A stretch of DNA of 41,667 bases, from positions 1-41,667 of IMG/VR virus record IMGVR_UViG_3300033273_000279; one strand, 5' to 3'. The notes below the pieces were generated by a model. It was not told the DNA's origin. It made no database searches and saw only the letters and a list, made by a program, of their open reading frames with translations. Made by a program: the position numbers and the translations under genes. Within the stretch, counting starts at the first letter, position 1, and the number at the start of each line of letters is the position of its first letter. Source of the DNA: a virus. This document shows positions 7,871-22,500 of the stretch, piece after piece.

Positions 7871-10531
7871 TTAGTATGCTCTGATAATATACAGTACGGT
7901 TAGTGACGGTGTATTTGGGTTGACCTGTACGCTCAATCCCCTGTCAACATTGATGGGTTCAACATTTCCAGTTGTCATATTATTTATCAGGATAGTGCCA
8001 GGTAAATCCATTTGACCCTTTGACATTGTTAGGTCAACAGTAAAGTGATTATGAGATCCCATCGAGTTTGATGTGAATGCATCAGCACCATGGTTCAATG
8101 TAACTGGATATGGAGCATCTCTACCAGCACCAACAGCACCATAATAATCTTCTGGATCTGTAGTTACACCACTACCTCCACCTTGAGGTCCAGGGAATAC
8201 ACTTTCGGTTCTGAAAAGTGTTTCAGTTGAAATTTGTGGAGTATATGGTGCAAAGTTTGCTAGTGGGAAACCTAAAGTTTCTGCAGCAGCATATCCTTCA
8301 CCTTTCTGATTGATGGAATTGATTTTGTATCTAGTATTGATAGGATTACCACCATTGATCTCAATAGTATCCAATCTAATTGGATCGGGATTAAATGTTG
8401 TAGTGCCAAGACCAGCATTGATTCTTCTTGGTGTATTGAATTCGAAGGTCAATGTATCACCCGCACTATATCCAGTGCCAGGGTTAATAATCTCAACGAC
8501 TTTCATTCTGCTGTTATTTGGGTACTGTGTACCAGGAGAAACATTACCAATTCTCAAAACACCATCGGTAGTATTGCCGCTATTACTCATAAAAGTATTT
8601 CCAAGTCCCAATGCTTGTCTTCTAGGAGTATTAAAGTACAGCTGTACTTTTACACCAGCAGTAAATCCACTACCAGCATTTACAACGTCCAACAACCTCC
8701 ATCTTGAGTTAGGAGGATAAGTAGAGTTTTCATTTTGACCCCTTGCTGGTTCAATTCGAATTGTAATTTCAGCACCAGTACCATTACCATCAGCTGCTAC
8801 TAACGTACCATCACTAGACTTACAAGTAACAACTACAGATTCATTATAATTATTCCAGTATTGGGCAGTATCACCATCAAGAGAATAGAACCAATCATTA
8901 GTTCCCATGTTATCAGTATTGTACCAACCATCGGGTCCTGGTCCATTTGTCCAGTTAGGATCATTTACGATAGCGTTAATTCGTTTATGATAACCTTCTA
9001 ATGTAGCAGCATCAATTCCTGCTCCTGGGGCAAATGGTTGCGGCCATGCCTCACTTCTAATCTTGAGAACCATGCCAGTTCCAGTACCACCAATCATCTC
9101 ATACTCATCTGTAATGGAGTCGTCTCCATCAGTCCACAATTGTTTTGCGTCACCATCATTATTATATGCATATCTATTGAGTGATGCAGCATAATATCCA
9201 CTAGAATTAACTGCACTATTTGGGTTAGGTGAAGTTGAGTTAGCAAGAGGATCCTCATATATCTCAAAATCACCAGCAAATGTAGAAATACCACCTGTCG
9301 CAAGATTTGGATCTGGCCATGGTTCGAATGTAGCATTGACAATCAATCCTTCACCAGATCCACCTGTCATCGCAAAGTTACCGAGGACAATGTTATCCAT
9401 GCTGTCCCATCCCATAGATCCAGATACATAAGCCCACTCACCAAGTGCTTTGGTATAGTGATTTGGACTCACTGTAAGATTTTCGAAAAGTTGGAATGTA
9501 TCAACAGCACCTGCAGGAGGAACAAAAGTAACACCCTGACCTAATCTATTCCCAGGAACTTGATCTGATATGTAGAAGTTTCTCTGTCCTAAGTAAATTC
9601 CTGGTGGTGGGAAAGGAGCGGTAACTGCTGGTTGTTGTACGTTTACAATACAACTATTATCATCTTGATATTCAACTGTATTACCATACTGAGAAACGTT
9701 TCTACTTCCTGTTGGTACAATAGGAATTACATCAGAATCATCAGAAAAATTTCTGAATGTTGACATTGTTGGCAAAGAATTTGCGGTAGAATCATATGCT
9801 GTCCAAGTTACAGTTCCAGGATTGAATCTATCTGCCTGTGATTCAGATGAATTCAATCCAATATCACCACCAGTGACAAATTCACTATCTTGAACATCAA
9901 AGTTACCTGCCTCAAACAATCCAAGATATCCACCACCAAGTTCTACTGACGGATAGAATCCATCTTCAGGTCTAGAGTGAGAGTGAGACGCTGTATGCTC
10001 AACACCCAGCTTTCTAGGAATAATTCTCAGAGTATCAAAGTACGATGGTTCTTCAAAGTCAATACCTTTGATCTTTCCTGCTAGTTCAGAACTAACATCT
10101 ACAGAAAAATTAATATCAATATACGATAAGACATTTGTCAATGGTTGCTGAGTAGATTCAGCACCATTCAGAGATGTGTATTCCCCAATGACAAAAAGAT
10201 CCTGAGGGTCAATTAGACTTGTCTCTAAATCAATCAGAGACTGTCCACTGAGATTGGGCAAATTGAACACATCATCTTCATCATAGTTTGGATAGTTATT
10301 ACTAATACCAACAAATGGTTGCCCTGGTTCTACAGTAGGACCATACAAATTACCTAAAGTCTGTGCTAACAATGGATAATCTATTGCTCTCAGTTGCTGT
10401 CCTCGCATCACAATCCAACCTTTTGGAATTGCATCGGGAGCAAGACCAGATGTGCTAGAGCTGCCAGTCCACGGCATGATTGTGCCAATGGGACTGGCTT
10501 TTTGTGCTTTGATTCTGTTGTAACTTGCCAT
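7871..10531 (-). CDS. Tail-collar domain fibre protein, 886 aa
   Basis: The N-terminus (KASPIGTIMPWTG, then IPKGWIVMRGQQLRAIDYPL) is a clear phage tail collar domain in residues about 12-70. A second part contains TASHSHSRPEDG (HxH). In the middle are two related copies around the motif FNTPRR (encoded about 8430 and 8625), each preceded by a G-x-G-F/Y-T/S-A-G turn, so the shaft contains internal repeats. The C-terminus has SHNHFTVDLTMSKG and ends in a beta-rich tail (SLTVLYIIRAY). It starts 9 nt after the stop of the giant fibre gene. Likely a short-tail-fibre or adhesin subunit. Confidence 0.78.
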   Translation of the reverse strand: MASYNRIKAQKASPIGTIMPWTGSSSTSGLAPDAIPKGWIVMRGQQLRAIDYPLLAQTLGNLYGPTVEPGQPFVGISNNYPNYDEDDVFNLPNLSGQSLIDLETSLIDPQDLFVIGEYTSLNGAESTQQPLTNVLSYIDINFSVDVSSELAGKIKGIDFEEPSYFDTLRIIPRKLGVEHTASHSHSRPEDGFYPSVELGGGYLGLFEAGNFDVQDSEFVTGGDIGLNSSESQADRFNPGTVTWTAYDSTANSLPTMSTFRNFSDDSDVIPIVPTGSRNVSQYGNTVEYQDDNSCIVNVQQPAVTAPFPPPGIYLGQRNFYISDQVPGNRLGQGVTFVPPAGAVDTFQLFENLTVSPNHYTKALGEWAYVSGSMGWDSMDNIVLGNFAMTGGSGEGLIVNATFEPWPDPNLATGGISTFAGDFEIYEDPLANSTSPNPNSAVNSSGYYAASLNRYAYNNDGDAKQLWTDGDDSITDEYEMIGGTGTGMVLKIRSEAWPQPFAPGAGIDAATLEGYHKRINAIVNDPNWTNGPGPDGWYNTDNMGTNDWFYSLDGDTAQYWNNYNESVVVTCKSSDGTLVAADGNGTGAEITIRIEPARGQNENSTYPPNSRWRLLDVVNAGSGFTAGVKVQLYFNTPRRQALGLGNTFMSNSGNTTDGVLRIGNVSPGTQYPNNSRMKVVEIINPGTGYSAGDTLTFEFNTPRRINAGLGTTTFNPDPIRLDTIEINGGNPINTRYKINSINQKGEGYAAAETLGFPLANFAPYTPQISTETLFRTESVFPGPQGGGSGVTTDPEDYYGAVGAGRDAPYPVTLNHGADAFTSNSMGSHNHFTVDLTMSKGQMDLPGTILINNMTTGNVEPINVDRGLSVQVNPNTPSLTVLYIIRAY

Positions 10532-10540
10532 CTTTTTTTA

Positions 10541-13500
10541 TCAGACCTCCATTAGCCACCAACCCTGTACACTGGTTGGAATTCCGATTTGATTATTGCT
10601 ATCACTGGAACCAAGATAGATCAGAGCAAACGCGGCATTTGCTGTTTGGACAACTAATTCACCAGATGGATATGGAGTAATTCTATCTCCAAATAGTGTA
10701 CCAGTGTTATCTCCTTGAATTGGAGTTCCGCTTGCTTCTGGGGTTCTGATGACTAAAGTAGTATCATACTTGAGATTACCACCAACGTCAATTAGTCTAA
10801 CAACATCACCAGTTTGTGCGCCAGATGGTAGAGTTACAATCAAAGTTTGTGTTGGTTGTACATTAACCATGTAGACAATATTTGCGGTCAAAGTTAGATC
10901 CGCTTCAGGTGATGCAGCAGAGATGTATCTCGTGTGCTTCGCACCATTTCTGGTATAGAAGTTAGTAACACCAAATGCATCAATTGATCTATCTTGCTTG
11001 ACAGTAAACGTGTCAGCACCATTAGTTCCAAGATTTTGTACAGAAAGTACAGCGTCAGTTCCAGGAGTAGGAGACGCTTCACCTGTAATAGTTAGGGAAG
11101 TTCTAATTGTGCCATTTCCAAGGTTATCAATAGAGAACGATGGAGTACAATTCAGAGATTGGATAACGTTTTCTGGGCATGTTGCTGGATATAAGAAGAA
11201 GTCACCTCTAGCAACAACACCAGCGTCCCAATTAAGTAGACCTTGGTGATCGGCGTGTCCGTCATCGTTAGTAAACTTGAATAGTTCTGTCTGTCTGACG
11301 GAATCGTAGATAACAAAGTCACCACCACCAAGTGTTAGGTTGTTGGTAACATGCAAACTACCACTTCTGTAAGACTTAGCACCATCAGAAATTTGCTCAT
11401 CCATTACAGCGGTATGAGTCTTACCAAACAGTCTGCCATTTACGACAGTCAGAGCTTCTTCACCATTAGACTTATTGCTAAATCTCAACCACTGTTTATA
11501 GTCTAGTTTCTGCTGTGAAATATATCCTTTATCAAGAATTACAGATAAGTAATCCGTAGGCGAACCACCAACCAATCTCTGTCTGATTTGAGCATCAGTG
11601 ACTCTTGACCAATCTTTATGCTTGATTACCCTTCTTACAGGATCACCAATATTATGAGACATTTCAACCGTGCCGTCTTGAGCACGTGTTGCAACAAGAG
11701 TAGGAATATTAGTATCAGGAGCGACAACCTCAATGACTTCAAGCAATTCAAGTTGACCAGCACCAGTAAAGGATCCAATAGGACCAACAGCAATTAAATC
11801 TCCAACTTCAAATCTTCCAGATCCTGTACCAGCAGACTGTACAGGAATTTGTAGTTTAGTTGGATCATTACCAACCGCAGTTGCTGCTCTAATAGTAGTA
11901 GCAGGACCCCCTTCATTAATAGTTTGAGGATCAACGTAATAACCATAAGCAACTACATCAGATAGATCATATGTACCCAACTGAGCAGCGAGTTGAGCGG
12001 TTGTAGTAATAGAGTTGTTTGAAGACCATGCAAATCCAATATCAAATCTGCCAGCATATGTTCCAATTTCAGTGGATCCAGAGCAAGTGTCTACTTCGAA
12101 AGTAGTATTGACACCACCATCATTTATTGTAAATAGTTCATTGCGTGCAATGACAATACTTACGTTTGTAGCAGAAGATCCACCAATGAATGGTGTATCC
12201 AGATAGATAACACCGCCAAAAATAAAGTCAACCTTAGTGTCTTGTAGAACTTTGACTGGGCAAGAATCTGTAATGATCTTGACAGCATCTCCTACCTTGA
12301 TATCTGCAAGTGTCTTGTTAGCAGTATCAACAGTGATGTTGGTGATAGTCTTAGATTGAGATTCAATATCTCCTCTAAGTTGAACGGAACCAAGCGTTCC
12401 ACAACCACCATCAATTGCTAGACTGGAGTTGATGGTAAGGATCGATCCAGGAATGTTTGGATTACCAATCGTAACTTCTCCAGTTACAGAATCAACAACA
12501 AATACATCCTCATTAGGGTCACCGCAGTTAGAAACTCTAAACTTCTGAACCTGCTGCTCTAGTGGAGCAACGACCTTAATATATTCTGGGGTCTTAGGAG
12601 AGTCATCTCTATCAACAATAATATAATCGTTGTTAGTAAGTGCTCCACCAAACTCAGCGAGATATACATTATCATTAGGTCCATTACCATCTAGTGCTTG
12701 CTCGGTCCATGTAGCATCAAACTGTACATTAACCTTGTAGATAGGAGTTGTATCAACGTGATTTTCTAGAACACCACCAAATGCACCAAACGGACGACGC
12801 TTGACCTTGACATAGTAAGGAGCGGCATTGATTCTGGTCAGTTCTACAATCTGTAGAATCTCTGGATGACTGGTTGCAGCAGATCCAGTTCCAACAACTC
12901 CACTATCAACAATAATATAATCATTGGTTCCAAAGTATGGATCACCATTTGCTTTGACTGGCTGATTCTTGAGTGGTAGATAGAACTGATCAGACTCAAT
13001 AATTGCTGGAAGATCAGTTGGTTCAACCACACCACCAATGTTGACTGATTGCTGATAAGCAGCACCACCCCAGTTACCACTACCTGCGGTATCAACTTGG
13101 TTATATCCTTCATCGCTAGGACTCTTGACAAGAACATTCAAGATGTCAATGTTCTTATTGAAGAGAGTATCACTCAGGATTCCATCTTCGTGTGCGCTTG
13201 CATCTGTTCCTAGTTGTGCTCTGCCACCATCAAATGAGAAGGAAGCAACACCACCACACATGTGTACATCACCATTGAACTTGGCAGAAGCAATAACCTC
13301 TAGTTGATTATTGATAGTAGTCTTACCACCTTGACCTGCAATGTTGATCTCAGATGCATTTAGAGCAAAGTTGAGAGTCGAAGGACCACCAGAGTTGGAG
13401 AAGAAGTCAACCTGGGATGCTTGGGACTTGAGTTCAACAGTCTGACCAATTCCTCTACGGAATCCAAGCCACATATCACCATCAACTCTAAAGTTTCTGG

Positions 13501-16500
13501 TCTTGATCTTGGTGTAAGATAGATCTTCGTTGGTGTTGAGATATGCACCACCAATTTCTACCTTAGAAATACCAGCACCTGCGCTGTCGGGTGTTACACC
13601 CAACCAAATGTTACTATGTGCAGATCCTCTACCGATGTTGATGAATTGATCAGCAACACTATCATTCAACATGTTGAGAGTAGTAACTTCACTACCGAAG
13701 TTGACTGTTCCAGTGAAGGTACTATCATCGATAAGGTTGAATGTACCAGTTGTTTGAGAAGTTCTGATCTCAGCAACGGATGCATCACCATTGACTTCAA
13801 TGTCACGCTCGAATCTTGCATCTTCAGAGAATCTGGAGTCACCCTTGACGACCAGTGCTCTGTCTAGTTCGGCATCAGTTGCGTTGATACCAACCTTACC
13901 CTCATTGTTACCTCTACCAGACTCAGTGATTGCTGCAGTCTCAGTAGAAACACGGAGAGTTGCATAATCAGCAACAGCAGAACTGTCACCACCAACTAGT
14001 AGTGCATCTGGGATTCTGTTCTTATCACGATCTGCAAAGTTAGTGTGGGAGAGATAATCAGGAGTCTTGCGACCACTGATGTATGCATTACCAACAACGT
14101 CTAGGTTTGCACGAGGATCGGTGTTGAGGTTCTCAACAAATGCATTTCTGTATGCATCGTGAGTAGATCTTGCAATAGTGTTGACACCCAGTTTGTAATC
14201 ACCAATGGTCTCAGTCTCAGTTCTGAGTGCTTCACCACCAATAACACCAACTTCCTTGAAGTTAGAGTTAGAGAACTCGATGGTAGGAGCGTCAGCACCT
14301 TGTGCAGTTCCTGCAATGATGTCTTCCCATGCCTGAGTATCCTGAGGAATCTGATCGATTACTTGGAAATGGCAGTAGTTATTAGCAGGATCAAATGGAT
14401 CACCAGGCTTGGAAGCATATACTGTCCAAGTTAGGTTCAGTCTAGGATCATAGTAGAAGTTCTTGACTCTGATCTGCGAAGTAGAAGTAATGCCAATATC
14501 AGCATTAGATAGTGCAACGCCACTATTGAAGTCTCTGAACTCAAGTTTAACAACATTGCTACCGTCGAAGACGATATTGTCAATGCTGTTGTTTGCAATC
14601 TGCTGGAAGTAGTTTGCGAGGATCCATGCAATCGATCCATTCTTACCAACTTCCTCGCCCTTGAATAGAACATCACCAGGAGCAGGTAGTACACCACCAT
14701 AGGTGATATATTGAGATGCTGCGATTCTTGTTCCACCAGCAGAAATTAGTGGAGACTGGTTAGGAGTTGCGTTAGATGCTACACCAGCAACGGTGTGCGT
14801 CTGGAACATGTAACTCTGACCATTTCCTCTAGCATTGAACTGGAAGATAGCAGATCTGATGCTGTTCTTGCTGAGTCTGATGTCACCCTCAGTTGGTGGT
14901 GCCCATGCAGTTCTGTCTAAACTCTCGTCTTGCTGCAACTGAGTTACAGGATCGACAGAAGATACGTTAGAACGGATGATTAGAGCATCACGCTGTTGAG
15001 TAAAGTCATCATCCTGAACCGAGATAGTTACAGGAGACTCGAAGTTGTTGACTAGTTGTCCGTCACCACCAACAACCGTGATGTTCTGGTTGAAGGTTAC
15101 GGGTGTATCGAAGGTGGTAACGAGACCTCCTACGGTATCATCCTCATCTCCATCATCTGCAAGAACTGCGGCATCGATGAATGTCTCTTCACCAGTAATA
15201 GCGTTGATTCTTCTGTTACCGATATAGAGATCACCCTGAGAGTTGATACCCGTGTAGAAGACGATACCAGCGTCTTGTTTCTTACTTTGGGCATAGAAGT
15301 CCTCTTCAGGAGTTAGGACGACTTCCTGACGCGCTGGGAGACCTGTGGAGTAGTTACCAGGACCAAAACCAAGATACTCAAACGTGTGGTTACCAGCACG
15401 AGCGATAGATGGTCTACGGAGTTCAACGTAGTAACGCTGATCAACAACAACTGTGCTGTCACCAGCAATAGGAATCAAGCGATCCTCAGAACCAGCGGTG
15501 GCGTTACCTCTTTGTGCTCTGATTTTATTGCTACCTGCTTCATAGGTATTCTCGATGAATGCACTCTGCTTGAGTAGATCATCAATACCTTCTCTTGTTA
15601 CAGAGTTCTTGAAGTCGTTGACGGTAACTAGACCGTGAACGTAGTTGTCTGCAGCAGAGAATGCAGAAGGTGGATCGATTAGACCTGCGTAGTAGTTCTT
15701 CTCTTCATTAGATGTACCATTATTTCGGAACCAGAGAGGATCGTTCTTATAGTTGAGAGGATAGAGTTTACTGACTGGTTGAGAGAACTTAAAGTTACGG
15801 AAGTTATTGCTGACTCCAGCACCTGTTGGGAATGGAGAAACGTTACCACGTAGGCAAGTTAGATAGTAGATACCATCTTGCTGACCAGCGATACGTCTCT
15901 GTAGGGTTTCATAACCGAAGATGTAGAATGTATCTTCGATAATGCCCGCATCTTTGACGCTATCAACATAGTATTCAACACCAGCACTATCAGTGATTCT
16001 ATCACCAGGGGTGATGGTATAAACGTTAGCGCCGTTTTGCTTGTAATAATACTCTGGGAAATTTTTTCTGATATGAGTCTTCAGAGGTAGGGATTTGCCC
16101 ATGTCCTGATCCTCAAGCATGTCAGCAAATACAGTGATGCTGCCTTGCGTTTGCTTGAATGTAGTGGTGCCAAACTCACTGTACTCTAGAGTGCCATTAC
16201 GGATACCCTTGATGATGAGATAATGCTCACCATTGACAGTGTAGTATGCATGGATATTGCAGTTACCAGAAGAATTGCCTTCAAATCTAGCATAGTTGGT
16301 ATCACCTGCTTGATTGTCCGCTTTATCAGTTACGAATGCACCACCCTGAGGAGCAGTAATCTTAACTGTGGTGAGAACTTCGTTTCTCAGTCCAGGGAAG
16401 TTTTTAGTATCAATACCATGGTCAAAGACCGTGAGTTCTAGATACTCAATTGTCTCATCGATAGCATCTGGGATGTAACGAGCAGACTGAATGGTTGCCT

Positions 16501-19500
16501 GAACACCAGATGCAAACTTAGCAAACTCACGATACTCAACACCAACTTCTTTTCTGAATGGATCATAGAGAGCATCTTGATCGAATCCAGCAAGTTGTGA
16601 TGCAGTTTGACCGATAAATTCACCTGGGTTCTGCTTGTTCTCAAAGCGAGCACCATATACTGTGCCAGTTACAGGCTTCAGTACAATCTTCTGAGGTACA
16701 AGTTTACGGGTGTCGTCAGTTCTTGTCTTGAGAACAAATCCATTGATAGGATCTCTTGCGTTCTCCAAGTAAGAAGGAATGACATAACGTAGTTTGTATG
16801 TTCTATCATCCTTATCTCTGTCATCCTCCAGACGCTCATACCACATGTCTGTGGATCTCTGTCTGTCAGAGTAATCAGACTGACTAATTCTCCAGAAGAT
16901 ATTGTCGTTGAGGGCAGACTGTGGTTGAGCAGAATCATCTCTACAGTTGATGTACCACTTACCAGTAGAAGTAGATCCATCAGTAAATGCTGGGTCAAAC
17001 TTCATTGGTGTTCTACGCTTGTTAGCGAAGACATCAAATGTTACACCACTTTGTCCAGCAGCAAACGAGATTGGATTTACATTTGCTCTTGCATCTGCTG
17101 AAGTCTTGTGAATAGAAATGATCTTAGGAGACTGATAGCGAACGTAGAATTCAACATTTGGATTGATTCTACCGAAGTTACCATCAAGAGGATCAGTTAC
17201 AGCGACCAGTGGGTCATTAATGTAACTTTGGGAGATAAGTGGCAAGTTACCACCTTCTGCTGCTCTGATGAATACCTTCTGGGGTGTTACACCATCGACA
17301 GGAATATCAAAGACGTGTGCTACTTCTGTTCTGATTCTATCAGAAGACTCAAGAGAAGATGTGTATGCATGTAGATCATAGGACTCATCTAGAATAAACT
17401 GATAGATGTCAATCTCAACATCTCTGTCGATGCTATCAGTCTCAGAAGCATAGATGTATGTACCTGCTGCTGCATTCTCAGGAGAAGTTGCGAGCATCAG
17501 TGTTGTAGTTGCTTCACTATTCCAGAAGGTAGTGCCCGCATAGTTTTCAGGAGCAGTGAATCTACCAGGAGCGATTACATAGTAGGTTCTGTTTGTCTCG
17601 AAACCATTAGGTAGTCTGACAAGACGCTTGTCAACATCAACATACTTACCTGTAACTGGATCAAAACGTGGACGTGGAACCAGTCTGACGGGTGTACCTG
17701 TCTCCCAATTGTGTGGGTTGGATGAACCACCACCAGTATCAATGGTGAATACAGTTGCTCTCTTAGAAAGAACAGTTGTGTCTACAGTCTGCTCTTGTCT
17801 AACAACCGTGCCAAGACCACTATTAATAATGGTAGTAATGACACCAATCAGTTGAGCAATTGCATTTGCAGTTCCCTCACACTCCCTGTAGTTCTGGGAA
17901 GTTAAACTATCAGCGATAACATCTGGGAAGACTTCTACACCACCCTGAGTCCATCCAGATTCAGGTCCAACCAAGACAGTGTTTACATCAGTGTCTGCCC
18001 ATGCACCTTTCTCTAGTCTAAAGTGTAGATTGATGTTACCACTGTTGGTCTGAATAGCATTTACTGGACTACCATTTTCCAGTCTAGATCCAATAGTTCC
18101 CAATCTAATTTGAGTACCGTTTACAATTTCTCTAACATAAGCTCCTGCGGGAATGGTAGAAATGACTTGAGTAATTGTACCACTATCAGAGAAGTTAAGT
18201 AGACCTTGGAGAGCTGGTTGCTCTGCCGACCAATCATAAGATGCTGCATCATATTCAGCAACAGACATACCAATTACAATACCACGAGTGTCACCAACAT
18301 CTACGATGTCAGAACCAGCAGTAGTAGAGCAATTATATGCAAGGAAGTCGAAGTTTCTCATGGCAGCAGTTGCCAACTGTCCGACGTAATCCCATGCATC
18401 CAGGGTCTCAGTCTTCTCACCATCAATGTAAGTGAGGTTGTTACCAACATAGTATGCTTCGCCTGCCTGAATGCTGTTGATGTTACCACCAAGTCTCAAG
18501 TCATTGACAACAGCGTCAACGATGTAGGAAACGTCACGGAAGCACTTCGATGCTTCATTATTGATTATGAAGTCGCCTTTGTTGAGTATAGGTAGACCAG
18601 CAAGAGAACCTGTACCGATTGCATCGGTAAGGATATCAAATAGGTTCTCAATGGTGGAACGAACGTTAGCACAATCCCAGAGACCATTAGATAGTGGTGG
18701 GAGATCGTCTAGATTGCCAGCGAGAAGTGCATCACAAAGAATACCAGTTAGAGTATCGATGGTTGCTAGAACATCCGAGCAATTACCTAGAGTATATACA
18801 GAAGGTTGATATGCTCTTGCAGCACGAGGATATGCGTGCTCAGTCTTATAGTTGTCCTTACCACACTTGAAGGCAATAGATTCAGTCTTCACCTTGACCT
18901 TAGTGCCAACAGGTAGACTGTGAGCACCAATAGTGAGTACAACATCACCAGATGCAGGATCATAAGTTGCTGCAGTTACATCCCATTCAACTAGAGCAGA
19001 TGCACCAACATTAATTGTGATGCTGTAGTCAGTTACAGCAGTTGGATTGACATTCTGTCCGACAATGGAATCAGATCCAGGACGTGGATATACATGGTCG
19101 GCAGTGAAGTCGTCCATGTCACACTTGAATGTGAAGGAGTTGTCGTCAAGAGATAGTTGATCACTGGTAGTTACACCGTGTGCTGCACCAAAGTACATCA
19201 CAAAGTCACCAGTTACTGCATTGTAAGTTGCATTAGTTGGAGTTAGTTGAGGACCATTGACAACGTTGACTGCACCAGCAGCAGCACTTACAAATCTGTG
19301 TAGATAGTTGCCACCAGATACTACTGCACCAGCAGTTGCTCTGGAGAATGTATGTGGATAGAGGTGAGTAGAGGTTCCTACATTGATAGTGATTGTTTCT
19401 GCAGTAGCAGCAGTGATGTTGACTGCTGTATCATATGCAGGGTCTGCAGTAGCACCAGTTGTTCTCTCTGCAGTTAGCGTACCAACGCCACCATCATTTC

Positions 19501-22500
19501 CAATTGCCTGAATGATGATACCAAGTAGAGTATCAACAGCACCTGCAGCAGAGCCACAGGTAGGTAGCAGTTCATCAATATCCCAGTCATCAACAATCGT
19601 AAGATCCTTAGTCTGGGTTAGAGTGTTGCCAGCAGAAACAGTTACGGTCTCGTTTCTTATAACTTGGATTGCAATGTTCTTGACTTCAGTGAAGACCTTA
19701 GCAGCTTCATCACGCTCAGCATCGATGAAGGTTGCTACTGCTTGACCATTGAATACGTTGGTGACATAAACCTTAGCAGCGTCATAAGTCTTGGAGTTAC
19801 CACCAAACTTAACATCCCACATTACCTCTTCTAGAACGTCATAAACGTCGTCTAGGCAATCCTGCTTGGTGTTACCAGCAGAAGGAGTATAGAGTGGATA
19901 TGCAGAGAGCATACGCTGATATGCTTCTTCAGCAATGAATTCCTTATTGGAAAGAACAAGGTTGTATGCATCAGCATGAATGTCAGATACAACAACAGGA
20001 TCGCCAACCTGATCAAGTGTAATGGTTAGATCACGCTCATAGTATTGGTTGTTCGCTGCACGGTTCATTAGATCAGCAGCACGCTTGAATGCGGTGATAG
20101 CAGGTCCAACTTCATTGTCTACACCGTTGGAGATGAGAGCATTCTGTGCGAAGTATTCTTTAGTTGCTGCGATGGTGTACTCATTACCACCAAACCAGAG
20201 ATCCTGTGCGATAGCATCAACAACGTGACCGATGTCTCTACGGCACTTGCTTTCGCCAGTCTTGAAGGAACCTTCATTGTCTGGTTGGTTCCAGATTCCA
20301 CCATTAATGTTACCAGAAGCAATTGCATCTGTAACTAGATCTCCCAGTGTTTGAATTGCGCTCTGAACATCAGAACATGCTGTAGCATTTTGTCTATCGA
20401 CATTACCACCAGCACCACCATACTCGGAAGCACCTTCAGTTACAGTAAGATCCTTATAGTATAGAGCATTGTATACTGCTTTTCTCATCTCTGCGATAGC
20501 AGCAGAGAATGCAGTTACGCTCTCTGCTTCCTCACCTACAAGACCATTGCTTAGTGGAGTTGTAGCGTTGGTAAAGTATTGTCTGGTGAATTCCTTGGTG
20601 TGTCTGTTACCAGCACAATACATGTCAACAGAGACAGCATCGATGAAGTATCCAATGTCTCTACGGCACTTAGTTTCACCGGGACCAGCAGATCCCTTAT
20701 TGATCTCAAGTGGCATACCGTTGAGGTTACCAGCAGTGAATACATCCTGAACAATAGTGTTGAGGGTATCAATCGCAGACTGAACATCAGAGCAGAGTGC
20801 AGTCTGAGCATTGAACTGGTTATCAATGTTACCAGCAAATGTGATTGCATTGGTAGCAGCACTTACGAATGTATGTGCAGACTGTGGTAAATGATTGACA
20901 GCATTAGCAGTAGCACTTACAAATGTATGTGCAGATGTGTCAGAAGATGTACCTACATTGACTGTAATTGTAGTTGCAGTAACAGCAGTGATAGGAATAG
21001 ATCTACCAGCAAAAGGATCAATACCAGGACGTGGATAAGTGTGCTGAGTTGCGTTACCATCTAGAGCACAAGTGAAGGTGAAGGAGTTATCGTCAAGAGT
21101 AATACCCTCTCCTACGCTTAGTGTGTGAGCACCAATTGTGATCTCCATGACACCAGTTGCTGGGTCATAGGTAGCATTAGTTGGACTAAACTCAACGTTA
21201 GGACCAGATGCACCGACATTGCAAGTGATAGTGTCAGCAGTTACAGCATCAATACGAATATACTTACCACCCCATGTTACTGTAGAAGATTGACCAGGAA
21301 CAGTGTGCTGAGTGTTATTGCCGTCCATCGCACATGTCATGGTGATGGAGTTATTAGCAATAGCAATATGATCACCAACACTCAATCCGTGGTTAGCAAT
21401 AGAGAATACACATACACCAGTTGCAGGATCGTATGTGACATTATGTGGAGTGAAACTCTTAGTTACCTGACCATATGCAGATCCTGGTGCATTGTCTGCA
21501 GTGATGGTTAGATCTTTTTCATATAGTTGATTGCTTACTGCTTTCTTCATCATCTCAGCAGCTTTAGCAAATGCAGTCCTAGAAGGACCTTCTTCACCTA
21601 GCAAACCATCAGAAATTTGTGTGGTTGCGTTCTCAAAGTATTCTGCACAGAACTTCCAGGTGTACTCGTTACCATTAATGAATAGGTCAAGTGCTAGAGC
21701 ATCTACAAAGTAACCAATGTCTCTACGGCACTTAGTCTCACCAGGACCAGCAATGTAGGAGGTCTCAGCAGGTAGACCAGATAGGTTACCAGCGGAAATT
21801 TGTGTCGTGATGATATTGACCAGGGTATCGATTGCAGATTGAACATCATCACAAGCACCAGCATTGGTTCTGGAGATGTTTCCACCGCCACCACCATACT
21901 GCGCTGGACCTTCAGTAATCGTGAGATCTTGAATGCTGAGCTGGTTAGCAACAGCAGCACCCATTAAATCGCGTGCTTGGTTGAATGCTTCAATCGATGC
22001 AGTCTCTTCACCCTGTAAACCACCAGAGATCCAGTTTTGTCCAGTACCATCGAAGTATTCAGAGATAAACTTACGGGAATACTTGTTACCACCAACAAAC
22101 AGGTCAAGTGATACAGCATCGATTAGGAAACCAATATCACGCTTACACTTATCACCAAAAGTATTACCACCATTGCCATCATAGTTTGGATAGATAGCAA
22201 GCATATTTGCATATGCTGTAGTGACAATCTCAGTCTTGTTCTGCTGGATCAAACGATATGCGTCAGCATATCTAGAACGCTCATCGGTTTGTTGATCACC
22301 TGGGATATGGAAATCAGGATGACCGATAGCAATCTGTGCTAGTGCAGTATCAACAATCTGATCTTTATTCTGCTGAATGAGACGATATGCATCAGCATAT
22401 CTGGATCCACCATCGGTTGCTGCGTCACCAGGAATGTAGAAATCAGGATGATTTAGTGCGATCGATGCAAGTGCCTTATCACCAATCTCTTTGCTGTTAC

